Source: Massilia aquatica
GTDB taxonomy: Bacteria > Pseudomonadota > Gammaproteobacteria > Burkholderiales > Burkholderiaceae_D
DNA: 64,000 nt
Assembly (NCBI RefSeq): GCF_011682045.1
Contig: NZ_VVIW01000006.1
Coordinates: 186,001-250,000 of the forward strand
Direction of reading: 5' to 3'
Shown: positions 57,434 through 64,000 of the stretch, piece by piece
Position numbering within the stretch: the stretch's first letter is position 1
Layout of the letters: the number at the start of each line of letters is the position of its first letter
Notes under the pieces: model-generated
Database searches by the model: none
What the model was told of the DNA's origin: nothing
The model's input: only the letters and a program-made list of their open reading frames with translations
Translations under genes and position numbers: made by a program

Positions 57434-59650
57434 ATGCGATTTCTTCTCTGCTTTCTCGCCGCATTGTCCAGCGTTCCCGCATCCGCCGAGCGCCTGACAC
57501 TGGACCGTATCCACGCCGACCCGGCGCTGGCGGGACCAGGCGTGCGCAACCTGCGCGTGTCGCCCGACGGCGCGCGCGTGACCTACCTGCGCGGCCGCCA
57601 GGACAACCAGTTCCAGCTCGACCTCTGGGAATTCAACATGAAGGACAAGACCTCGAAGCGCCTGGTCGACTCCAAACTGCTGGTTCCGAACGAGACCCTC
57701 TCGCCCGAAGAACAGGCCAGGCGCGAACGCGCGCGCACCGCCAGCCTGACCGGCATCCTCAATTACAGCTGGTCGCCGGACGGCAAACAGCTGCTGGTGC
57801 CGATCGCCGGCGACCTGTACCTGGTCGATGCGGCCAAGCCGCAGGCGGCGCGCAAGGTCGCCTCGGGCAATGTGGCCGATCCGAAGATTTCACCCAAGGG
57901 CCGCTACGTCTCCTTCGTGCGCAAGCAGAACCTGTACGTGATCGACCTGGTTTCGGGCGCTGAAAAACAGCTCACCACCGACGGCGCCGGCACCATCTTC
58001 AACGGCGAAGCCGAATTCGTGGCGCAGGAAGAAATGGGCCAGCGCACCGGCTACTACTGGGCGCCGGACGATTCGGCCATCGCCTACAAACGCTACGACG
58101 AGGCGCCGGTGCCGGTGGTGCGCCGCTTCGAGATTTTTGCCGACCGCACCGATGTCGTCGAACAGCGCTACCCTGCCGCCGGCGACGCCAACGTGCTGGT
58201 CGAGCTGATGATCGTCTCGCCCGCCACCGGCGTGCAGCGCAAGGTCGAGCTGGGCCCGAACCGCGACATCTACCTGGTGCGTGCCGACTGGAGCGCCAAC
58301 AGCAAGCAACTGCTGTATCAACTGCAGTCGCGCGACCAGAAGCGCCTCGACCTGATTTCGGTCGATGCCACCACGCTGGCGCAGCGCACCCTGCTCACCG
58401 AAACGTCCAAGACCTGGGTCAGCATCCACGACGACCTGCGTTTTCTGTCCAAGCGCAATGCCTTCCTGTGGACGTCCGAGCGCAGCGGGCGCAATCACCT
58501 GTACCTGTACGACCTCGATGGCAAGCTGCTGCATCCGGTGTCGAGCGGCGAATGGGGCATCGACAACGTGCTGGCGGTGGACGAAAAAGCCGGCCGCGTG
58601 TACGTCGCCTCGAACCGCGACGCGGTGATCGACAAGCAGACCTATGCCCTGGCGCTCGACGGCAGTGGCGCCGACAAGCCGGTGCGCATCACCAAGGGCG
58701 ACGGCTGGCACGAATCGGCGTTCTCGCGCAACGGCGAAGTGTTCGTCGACACCTTCTCCGACCCAGCGACCCCACCGCAGATTTCGATCCGCCGGCCGGA
58801 TGGGGCGATGGTCGGCTGGCTTGAAGAAAACAAGCTCGATGCCAGCCACCCGTATGCCAAATACACATCGGACCACCTGGCCACCGACTACGGCACCATC
58901 AAGGCCAACGACGGCCAGACCCTGTACTACTCGATGATCAAGCCGTCCAACTTCAGCGCCGCGAAAAAATATCCGGTGTACCTGTCGACGTATGGCGGGC
59001 CGCATGCGCAGCACGTCTCGCGCAAGTGGGGCAACTACTTCGACCAGTACATGGCGCAGCAGGGCTTCGTGGTGTTCCGCCTCGATAACCGCGGCTCCTG
59101 GCGGCGCGAACGCGCCTTCACCGACGCCATCTACAATGGCCTGGGCAAGCACGAAGTCGAAGATCAATTGACCGGGATCGACTGGCTGGGCAAGCAGGGT
59201 TTTGTCGACGCCAGGCGGATCGGCGTCTTCGGCTGGAGCTACGGCGGCTACATGACACTGCGCCTGCTGGCGGCGGCGTCCGACAAGATCGCCATGGGCG
59301 TTTCGGTCGCGCCGGTGACCGACTGGGCGCTGTACGACACCCACTACACCGAGCGCTATGTGGGCGGCACGCCGAAGGGGCAGCCGGACGCGTACAAGTC
59401 CAGCGGCGTATTCGCGCACCTCGATGGCCTGAAGTCACCGCTGCTGCTGGTGCACGGCATGGCCGACGATAACGTCCTGTTCACCAATACCACGCGCCTG
59501 ATCGATGGCCTGGTCAACCGCAACGTGCGTTTCGACCTGATGACCTACCCGGGCGCCAAGCACGGTATCTCATCGCGGCCGGGGCAGCGCCACGTGTACG
59601 GCACCATCGAAGCATTCTTCAAGAAGAACCTGGCCGACGCGCCGAAGTAA
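57434..59650 (+). CDS. S9-family prolyl dipeptidyl peptidase (DPP4-like)
   Basis: The start at 57434 (MRFLLCFLAALSSVPASAER) begins with a signal peptide; 738 aa. The N-terminal beta-propeller (DPPIV-N, residues about 60-470) contains FVAQEEMGQRTGYYWAPD, with the Glu pair of DPP4-type enzymes. The C-terminal hydrolase has Ser602 (GWSYGGYM), Asp678/679 (MADDNV) and His710 (KHGIS). It removes X-Pro dipeptides from peptides in the periplasm or medium. Confidence 0.92.
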   Translation: MRFLLCFLAALSSVPASAERLTLDRIHADPALAGPGVRNLRVSPDGARVTYLRGRQDNQFQLDLWEFNMKDKTSKRLVDSKLLVPNETLSPEEQARRERARTASLTGILNYSWSPDGKQLLVPIAGDLYLVDAAKPQAARKVASGNVADPKISPKGRYVSFVRKQNLYVIDLVSGAEKQLTTDGAGTIFNGEAEFVAQEEMGQRTGYYWAPDDSAIAYKRYDEAPVPVVRRFEIFADRTDVVEQRYPAAGDANVLVELMIVSPATGVQRKVELGPNRDIYLVRADWSANSKQLLYQLQSRDQKRLDLISVDATTLAQRTLLTETSKTWVSIHDDLRFLSKRNAFLWTSERSGRNHLYLYDLDGKLLHPVSSGEWGIDNVLAVDEKAGRVYVASNRDAVIDKQTYALALDGSGADKPVRITKGDGWHESAFSRNGEVFVDTFSDPATPPQISIRRPDGAMVGWLEENKLDASHPYAKYTSDHLATDYGTIKANDGQTLYYSMIKPSNFSAAKKYPVYLSTYGGPHAQHVSRKWGNYFDQYMAQQGFVVFRLDNRGSWRRERAFTDAIYNGLGKHEVEDQLTGIDWLGKQGFVDARRIGVFGWSYGGYMTLRLLAAASDKIAMGVSVAPVTDWALYDTHYTERYVGGTPKGQPDAYKSSGVFAHLDGLKSPLLLVHGMADDNVLFTNTTRLIDGLVNRNVRFDLMTYPGAKHGISSRPGQRHVYGTIEAFFKKNLADAPK

Positions 59651-59671
59651 ACGGCGCACGAAACGCCGGAC

Positions 59672-59704
59672 AAAAAAAAGCCGCGAAATTCGCGGCTTTT
59701 TTCA
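59672..59704. terminator. Terminator between S9 peptidase and CsbD gene
   Basis: Stem AAAAGCCGCG / CGCGGCTTTT with loop AAATT, flanked by A run and T run, between convergent genes. Confidence 0.88.
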
Positions 59705-59719
59705 TAGGGAGCGGACCAA

Positions 59720-59899
59720 TTAGTTGGTCGCATCCTTGACGGCTTCTTTGAGGTCGCCGATTTTTTCCTGGGTTTTGCCTTCGATCTGGTTTTCCAGACC
59801 TTTAGCTTGCTGTTCGGTGCTACCGACCAGTTTGCCAGCTTCTTCCTGAATTTTGCCGCCGATGTCTTGCAGTTTGCCGTTGACTTGATCTTTGTTCAT
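59720..59899 (-). CDS. CsbD-family stress protein, copy 1
   Basis: The ATG at 59899 (MNKDQVNGKLQDIGGKIQEE) matches the next copy and the family; 59 aa. Highly charged amphipathic helices, no Cys or Trp. CsbD-like proteins are induced in stress and stationary phase; molecular role unknown. A second copy lies 360 bp away. Confidence 0.9.
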   Translation of the reverse strand: MNKDQVNGKLQDIGGKIQEEAGKLVGSTEQQAKGLENQIEGKTQEKIGDLKEAVKDATN

Positions 59900-60257
59900 G
59901 GTAAAGCTCCTTGAAGTGCTCATGGCCAGAATGGCGATGCAGTGAAGCCATCTTACTGCTGAGTCCAAAGCAGATCAGTTCGTTTCCGCACATAAGCGAA
60001 CAATCAATTTCCAACCACCAAAATTCACATCCCCAACCGGGGTCAGAGCTTTAACTAGCAAGGAAAAGGTTTCACTTCCGACCTTGGTGCCCGGTGACCC
60101 AAATTTTCAGCACCGAAACCTGCTGAACGGTCGAATTTGCTGCTTGTATGCACGGAAAAGCGAACGGAAGCGGTAAACGGCACCGGGGTCAGCGCTTTAA
60201 TCACAAAGATTTCTAATTAAAGCTCTGACCCCGGTTGTAGGGGGAATCAGCGCTGGA
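59900..60257. other. Intergenic region with CCGGGGTCAGAGC repeats
   Basis: No gene is visible between the two CsbD genes. The region holds repeat elements described separately (60035-60237) and, near 59900-59990, probable promoter sequence of the first csbD gene on the minus strand. Confidence 0.5.
60035..60237. repeat. Extragenic repeats, CCGGGGTCAGAGCTTTAA family
   Basis: AACCGGGGTCAGAGCTTTAA near 60036 is exactly inverted as TTAAAGCTCTGACCCCGGTT near 60216. Between them another unit, CACCGGGGTCAGCGCTTTAA at about 60181, pairs with the right arm as a nearer hairpin. The elements have the form of REP/REPIN pairs. Confidence 0.65.
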
Positions 60258-60440
60258 TCAGCGGTTTCCTTGGTCCTTGAGCACTTCTTTGGCGTCGCCG
60301 AATTTTTCCTGGACTTTGCCTTCGACTTGCTTCGACAGGCCTTTGGCCTGCTGTTCGCTGCTGCCGACGACCTTGCCGACTTCTTCCTGGATCTTGCCGC
60401 CGATGTCTTTCGCTTTGCCTTTTACTTGGTCCTCGTTCAT
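60258..60440 (-). CDS. CsbD-family stress protein, copy 2
   Basis: The 60-aa product starts MNEDQVKGKAKDIGGKIQEE and shares about two thirds of its residues with copy 1 (KVVGSSEQQAKGLSKQVEGK). It probably arose by tandem duplication, with the repeat cluster later inserted between. Same orientation as copy 1, but separate transcription is likely given the 360-bp gap. Confidence 0.88.
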   Translation of the reverse strand: MNEDQVKGKAKDIGGKIQEEVGKVVGSSEQQAKGLSKQVEGKVQEKFGDAKEVLKDQGNR

Positions 60441-60536
60441 TTTCGGTACCTCATATGGTGAGTGAAACTGCGGAGCGCACTGGAATGTGCGACAGACTCA
60501 GAATACGACGTTCGATTGAACCGTTCCGTTCGCTAC

Positions 60537-61160
60537 TTAACCTACCGGCTTTCGCCAGACACTCGCCAGCCAGGGCTGCTGCTCACGCGGCAAGCCTTCC
60601 GGACGATAGTAATGATGCAGCGGGGAAAAGTTGGCCGCTGTCATGTACTCCTGCCAGGTGGCGAAGTCGTAGTAGCTGCCGTAACGCGGCCCGTTCCAGC
60701 CTTCCTGGTTGTCGCCGCGCGGGTTGGAGCAAAACAGCACGCCGCCCGGTTTCAGGGCCGCGTACAGATCGTCCAGCACCTTCGGCAGCGCGCGGCTGGG
60801 CACGTGGAACAGCACCGCGTTGGCATACACGCCGTCGAACAGGCCGGCCGGCAGGTCGAGGTGCACGAAGTCCTGGTGCCACACCTCGCAGCCGCTGTAG
60901 GCGCGCGCCATGGCCGCGAACTCGCCCGCGCCATCCAAGCCGATGGCGCGGTGGCCAAGGGCGCTGAAGGTCTTCAGGTCGCGCCCCGGGCCGCAGCCCA
61001 GGTCGAGCAGGGTGTACGGCACCTCGCCTTCGATGGCGTCCAGCAGCGCGGCGATGTTCTGGCTCACGTCGTGGTCGACCGTACCGCGGAAGAACTGCTC
61101 CGCGGTGCTGTCGTAATGCGCCAGGGTGCGGCGCGTGATGGCGTCGATATCGTCGCTCAT
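60537..61160 (-). CDS. Class I SAM-dependent methyltransferase
   Basis: The 207-aa product has the SAM motif LLDLGCGPGRDLKTF and GLDGAGEFAAMAR, and a post-strand motif FDGVYANAVLFHVP. The N-terminus (IDAITRRTLAHYDSTAEQFF) is typical of small tellurite-resistance/ubiE-like methyltransferases. The substrate is unknown. It lies 13 bp downstream of the M13 peptidase gene and may be cotranscribed. Confidence 0.85.
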   Translation of the reverse strand: MSDDIDAITRRTLAHYDSTAEQFFRGTVDHDVSQNIAALLDAIEGEVPYTLLDLGCGPGRDLKTFSALGHRAIGLDGAGEFAAMARAYSGCEVWHQDFVHLDLPAGLFDGVYANAVLFHVPSRALPKVLDDLYAALKPGGVLFCSNPRGDNQEGWNGPRYGSYYDFATWQEYMTAANFSPLHHYYRPEGLPREQQPWLASVWRKPVG

Positions 61161-61173
61161 GGCATGCCCGCGC

Positions 61174-63222
61174 CTACCACACCTTCACGCGCTCGGCCGG
61201 CGCCAGGTACAGGGCCTGGCCGGGCTTGACGTCGAAGGCCTTGTACCACGGCTCCAGGTTGCGCACGATGGCGGTGCGGTATTCGGCCGGTGCGTGGCCG
61301 TCGGTCAGCACGCGCTGGCGCGCCGCCGCCTCGCGCACCTTGGTCTGCCACGCCTGCGCGTAACCGAGGAAGAACTGCTTGTCGGCGTCGGCCGGCCCGT
61401 CCGGCCCCAGCGAGGCTTTGTAGGCGTCGTACGCCGCCGCCACGCCGGCCAGGTCGGCCAGGTTTTCGCTCAGGGTCAGCTGGCCGTTGACCGCCAGGTC
61501 GGGGAACGGTTTGTAGGCGCTGAACTGCGCCACCAGCTTGTCGGCGGCGCCCTTGAAGTGGGCCATGTCTTCCTTGGTCCACCAGTCGCGCAGGCGTCCC
61601 TGGGCGTCGAACTGCGCGCCCTGGTCGTCGAAGCTGTGGCTGATTTCGTGGCCGATGATCGAGCCGATGGCGCCGTAGTTGGCCGCGTCGGACGCCTTGG
61701 GGTCGAAGAACGGCGGCTGCAAAATCGCGGCCGGGAAGTTCATGGCGTTTTGCAGCGGCAGGTTGACCGCGTTGACCAGTTGCGGCGGCATCGCCCACGC
61801 GCTGCGGTCGACCTTTTGCCTGAGGCGCGCGATCTCCTGCGCGGTATGGAATTGTTCGGCGCGCACGGCATTGCCAAGGGCGTCGCCCTTCACCACTTTC
61901 AGGCCGGCGTACGAGCGCCAGCGGTCCGGGTAGGCCACGCCGACGTGCATGGTCTTGAGCTTTTCCTGGGCCTGGGCGCGGGTGGCCGGGGCCATCCAGT
62001 CCAGCTGGTCGATGCGTTTACTAAAGGCGGCGATGATGTTGCCGACCATTTTCTGGACGCGCGCCTTGTTCTCGGCCGGGAAGTGGCGTTCCACGTACAG
62101 GCGTCCGACCGGTTCGTCGAGCGCTTCGTTGGTGGCGGCCAGCGCGCGCTTCCAGCGCGGCGATTGCTGCGGCGTGCCGGTCATGGCTTTGCCGGAAAAT
62201 TCGAAACGCTGGTCGGCGAAGGCTTTCGGCAGGGTCGGGGCGAAGTGGTTTATCTGGTGGAAGGCGAGGAAGTCCTTCCAGGTCGCGATGTCGGTGCTCT
62301 CGACCAGCGCGGCGGCGCCAGTCACGGCGCTCGGGTGCCAGACGATGAATTTGTCGGCGCCCGACAGGCCCGCGCTCTTGAAGAACGCGTTCCAGTCCAT
62401 GCCCGGCGCCCGGGCGGCGAAGTCCTTGAGCGTCCAGCTGTTGTTGGCCTTGAGGACGTCGGCCGAATCTTCACGGCTGGCGTGCGACTGGGCGATCTTC
62501 ATTTCGAGGTCGAACACCTTGGCGGCGCGCGCGTCGGCATTGAGGAAGCCGGCCAGCTTGAGCATGGCGCCGATGTGCTGCTTGTACTTGGTGCGCAGTT
62601 CGGCCATGCGCGGGCTGTCGGTCAGGTAGTAGGCGCGGTCGGGCATGCCCAGGCCGCCCTGCAGCAGGTAGGGCGTGTTGCGGGACGGGTCGTTCAGGCC
62701 CTGGGCGATCCACAGGCCGAACAGGTTTTCGGTAAAGAAGTTGGTGGCGTTGAGCGGGTCGACGTCGGCGCGCAGCGATTGGCCCAGCGCGCGCGTGAGC
62801 GCGGTCTTGTCCTTGATGGCGTCGATTTTTGCCAGCAGCGGCTTGAGGGGCACCGTGCCTTGCGCTTCGATGGCCGCTTCGTCCATGAAGGTGTTGTAGA
62901 AATCGGCGACCTTGCGCGCGTCGCCGCTGGCTTTTTTATCGGCCGAGACTTCTTCGATCAGTTTGACGATGCGCGCGTTGCTCGTTTCGGCCATGGCGGC
63001 AAAGGCGCCCCAGCTGCTGCGGTCGGCCGGGATCTCGGTTTTGGCGAGCCAGTCGCCATTGGCGTAGGCGAAGAAGTCGTCGCCCGGCAGCACCGGGGCG
63101 GTGATGGCCTTGGCGGCCGGCGCCGCGTCCTGGCCGGCGCCATGCGCAGGCGCGAAGGCGAAGGAGGCGCCGCACAGGGCGAGGGTCAATGCGGTCTTGA
63201 TCGGGGTCCAATGTGTTTTCAT
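61174..63222 (-). CDS. Secreted M13-family (neprilysin-like) metallopeptidase
   Basis: The 682-aa product has a signal peptide (residues 1-27) and the M13 two-domain layout. The zinc motif HEISHSFDDQGAQFD contains HExxH, and ENLADLAG carries the Glu ligand and Asp of the ExxxD motif. The conserved INGQLTLSENLADL and final EYRTAIVRNLEPWYKAFDVK, with VKVW at the C-terminus, are complete. It degrades peptides in the periplasm or outside. A paralogue lies immediately upstream. Confidence 0.93.
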   Translation of the reverse strand: MKTHWTPIKTALTLALCGASFAFAPAHGAGQDAAPAAKAITAPVLPGDDFFAYANGDWLAKTEIPADRSSWGAFAAMAETSNARIVKLIEEVSADKKASGDARKVADFYNTFMDEAAIEAQGTVPLKPLLAKIDAIKDKTALTRALGQSLRADVDPLNATNFFTENLFGLWIAQGLNDPSRNTPYLLQGGLGMPDRAYYLTDSPRMAELRTKYKQHIGAMLKLAGFLNADARAAKVFDLEMKIAQSHASREDSADVLKANNSWTLKDFAARAPGMDWNAFFKSAGLSGADKFIVWHPSAVTGAAALVESTDIATWKDFLAFHQINHFAPTLPKAFADQRFEFSGKAMTGTPQQSPRWKRALAATNEALDEPVGRLYVERHFPAENKARVQKMVGNIIAAFSKRIDQLDWMAPATRAQAQEKLKTMHVGVAYPDRWRSYAGLKVVKGDALGNAVRAEQFHTAQEIARLRQKVDRSAWAMPPQLVNAVNLPLQNAMNFPAAILQPPFFDPKASDAANYGAIGSIIGHEISHSFDDQGAQFDAQGRLRDWWTKEDMAHFKGAADKLVAQFSAYKPFPDLAVNGQLTLSENLADLAGVAAAYDAYKASLGPDGPADADKQFFLGYAQAWQTKVREAAARQRVLTDGHAPAEYRTAIVRNLEPWYKAFDVKPGQALYLAPAERVKVW

Positions 63223-63286
63223 GTCGTTCCTTGATACGGTGTTCTATTAAAAAGGCGGTGTCGGCCAGCGATCTGGCCGTGCGGGT

Positions 63287-64000
63287 CTAGAAGACTTTCA
63301 CGCGCGCCGCCGGCGCCAGGTACAGGAACTGGCCCGGCTTGACGTCGAAGGCGTTATACCACTGGTCGAGATTGCGCACGGTGGCGGCGCGATATTCGCT
63401 GGGCGCGAAGGCGTCGCTCAGCAAGCGTTTGCGCGCAACCGCGTCGCCCACTATGGCCGGCACCAGGCGCGCATAGCCGAGGAAGAACTCGCGGTCGGCG
63501 CCGTCCGGCGCCGGTTTGCCGGCCAGCGTGGCCTGGTAAGCGTCGTAGGCTACCGACACGCCGGCCAGATCGCCCACGTTTTCGATCAGCGTCTGCCGGC
63601 CGTTGATGGCCATGTCGGGAAATGGTTTGTAGGCGCTGAACTGCGCGGCCAGTTTATCGGCGGCGATATTGAAGCGGGCCTTGTCCTCCCCGGTCCACCA
63701 GCTGCTCAAACGCCCACGTGCGTCGAATTGCGCGCCCTCGTCCATGTAGCCGTGGCTGATCTCGTGGCCGATCGCTGAGCCGATCGCGCCATAATTGTGC
63801 GCGTCGGACGCCTTGGGATCGAAGTAAGGCGGCTGCAGGAACGCCGCTGGAAAGTGCAGGACATTTTGCAGCGCCACGAATGGATTGGCCTGCCTTACCT
63901 GCATCGGCAAGGCGCGCGGATCGCCAGCTTGTTTCAGAAGCGAGATCTGCTGCCCGTAGTGGAACTGCTCGGCGCGCACGGCGTTGCCAAGGGCGTCGCC
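63287..64000 (-). CDS. Second M13-family metallopeptidase, C-terminal part (cut by window end)
   Basis: The frame continues past the right edge; the visible 237 codons correspond to the M13 catalytic half. HEISHGYMDEGAQFD contains the zinc HExxH, NGRQTLIENVGDLAG the third ligand motif, and it ends ARVKVF. It is about 60-65% identical by eye to its neighbour over this part. A tandem pair of M13 peptidases is seen in related genomes. The N-terminus is not available. Confidence 0.88.
   Translation of the reverse strand, partial: GDALGNAVRAEQFHYGQQISLLKQAGDPRALPMQVRQANPFVALQNVLHFPAAFLQPPYFDPKASDAHNYGAIGSAIGHEISHGYMDEGAQFDARGRLSSWWTGEDKARFNIAADKLAAQFSAYKPFPDMAINGRQTLIENVGDLAGVSVAYDAYQATLAGKPAPDGADREFFLGYARLVPAIVGDAVARKRLLSDAFAPSEYRAATVRNLDQWYNAFDVKPGQFLYLAPAARVKVF

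Overview
The window is high-GC DNA with closely spaced genes and gene orders typical of the Burkholderiales. Several features point to Oxalobacteraceae of the Massilia/Janthinobacterium type: the gyrA-serC-pheA-hisC-tyrA-aroA-cmk-rpsA-ihfB-lapA-lapB-hldA array, the ompA-ubiG-gph set, and a subclass B3 metallo-beta-lactamase resembling those known from Janthinobacterium and Massilia. The genus assignment is inference from gene content; no rRNA gene is present.

Layout. 1-770: end of an integral membrane protein gene. 850-4850: decayed accessory stretch with a multiply frameshifted RTX-type calcium-binding gene, three copies of one small membrane-anchored protein gene (one intact, one frameshifted, one truncated), orphan small ORFs and a further broken gene. 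5160-8821: extradiol dioxygenase, PH-like membrane protein, ribosome-biogenesis GTPase and histone-deacetylase-family protein. 8998-14146: overlapping MoxR / DUF58 / TgpA transglutaminase / MltB operon. 14150-14944: long AT-rich leader and a small HTH-like protein. 15138-19889: CysM, a cyclic-nucleotide-binding/thioredoxin-reductase-like fusion, an M28 aminopeptidase and a ComEA-like protein. 20026-34725: minus-strand housekeeping array for LPS assembly (hldA, lapB, lapA), nucleoid and translation (ihfB, rpsA, cmk), aromatic amino acid, histidine and serine synthesis (aroA, tyrA, hisC, pheA, serC) and gyrA. 35248-39262: OmpA-family protein, GST with a divergent HxlR regulator, UbiG, Gph and a TonB-domain protein.

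39482-39841 is the tmRNA gene ssrA. Its 3' end is repeated at 44253, bracketing a low-GC island of about 4.4 kb with no visible integrase. The cargo is a tightly coupled three-gene operon (all-helical protein, PD-(D/E)XK nuclease-like protein, single-pass membrane protein), a TPR protein overlapping a tiny ORF, and a decayed secreted-protein gene. The operon is my best candidate for an undescribed, possibly defensive, system.

45824-50146 is a beta-lactam response operon: BlaI-type repressor, BlaR1-like M56 peptidase fused to a class D-like sensor whose STFK motif reads STFN, a B3 metallo-beta-lactamase and a class C beta-lactamase. It is followed by two tandem HEAT-like paralogues. 51149-64000 holds a zinc-ribbon membrane protein, an FMN reductase/DUF5063 pair, a DJ-1/PfpI protein, the cbpM-cbpA chaperone pair, a three-domain beta/gamma-crystallin protein, a MATE exporter, an S9 peptidase, two CsbD proteins, a methyltransferase and two tandem M13 metallopeptidases, the last cut by the window end.

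Two families of extragenic palindromes, built on CCGGGGACAGACCCCGG and CCGGGGTCAGAGCTTTAA, are scattered between genes.
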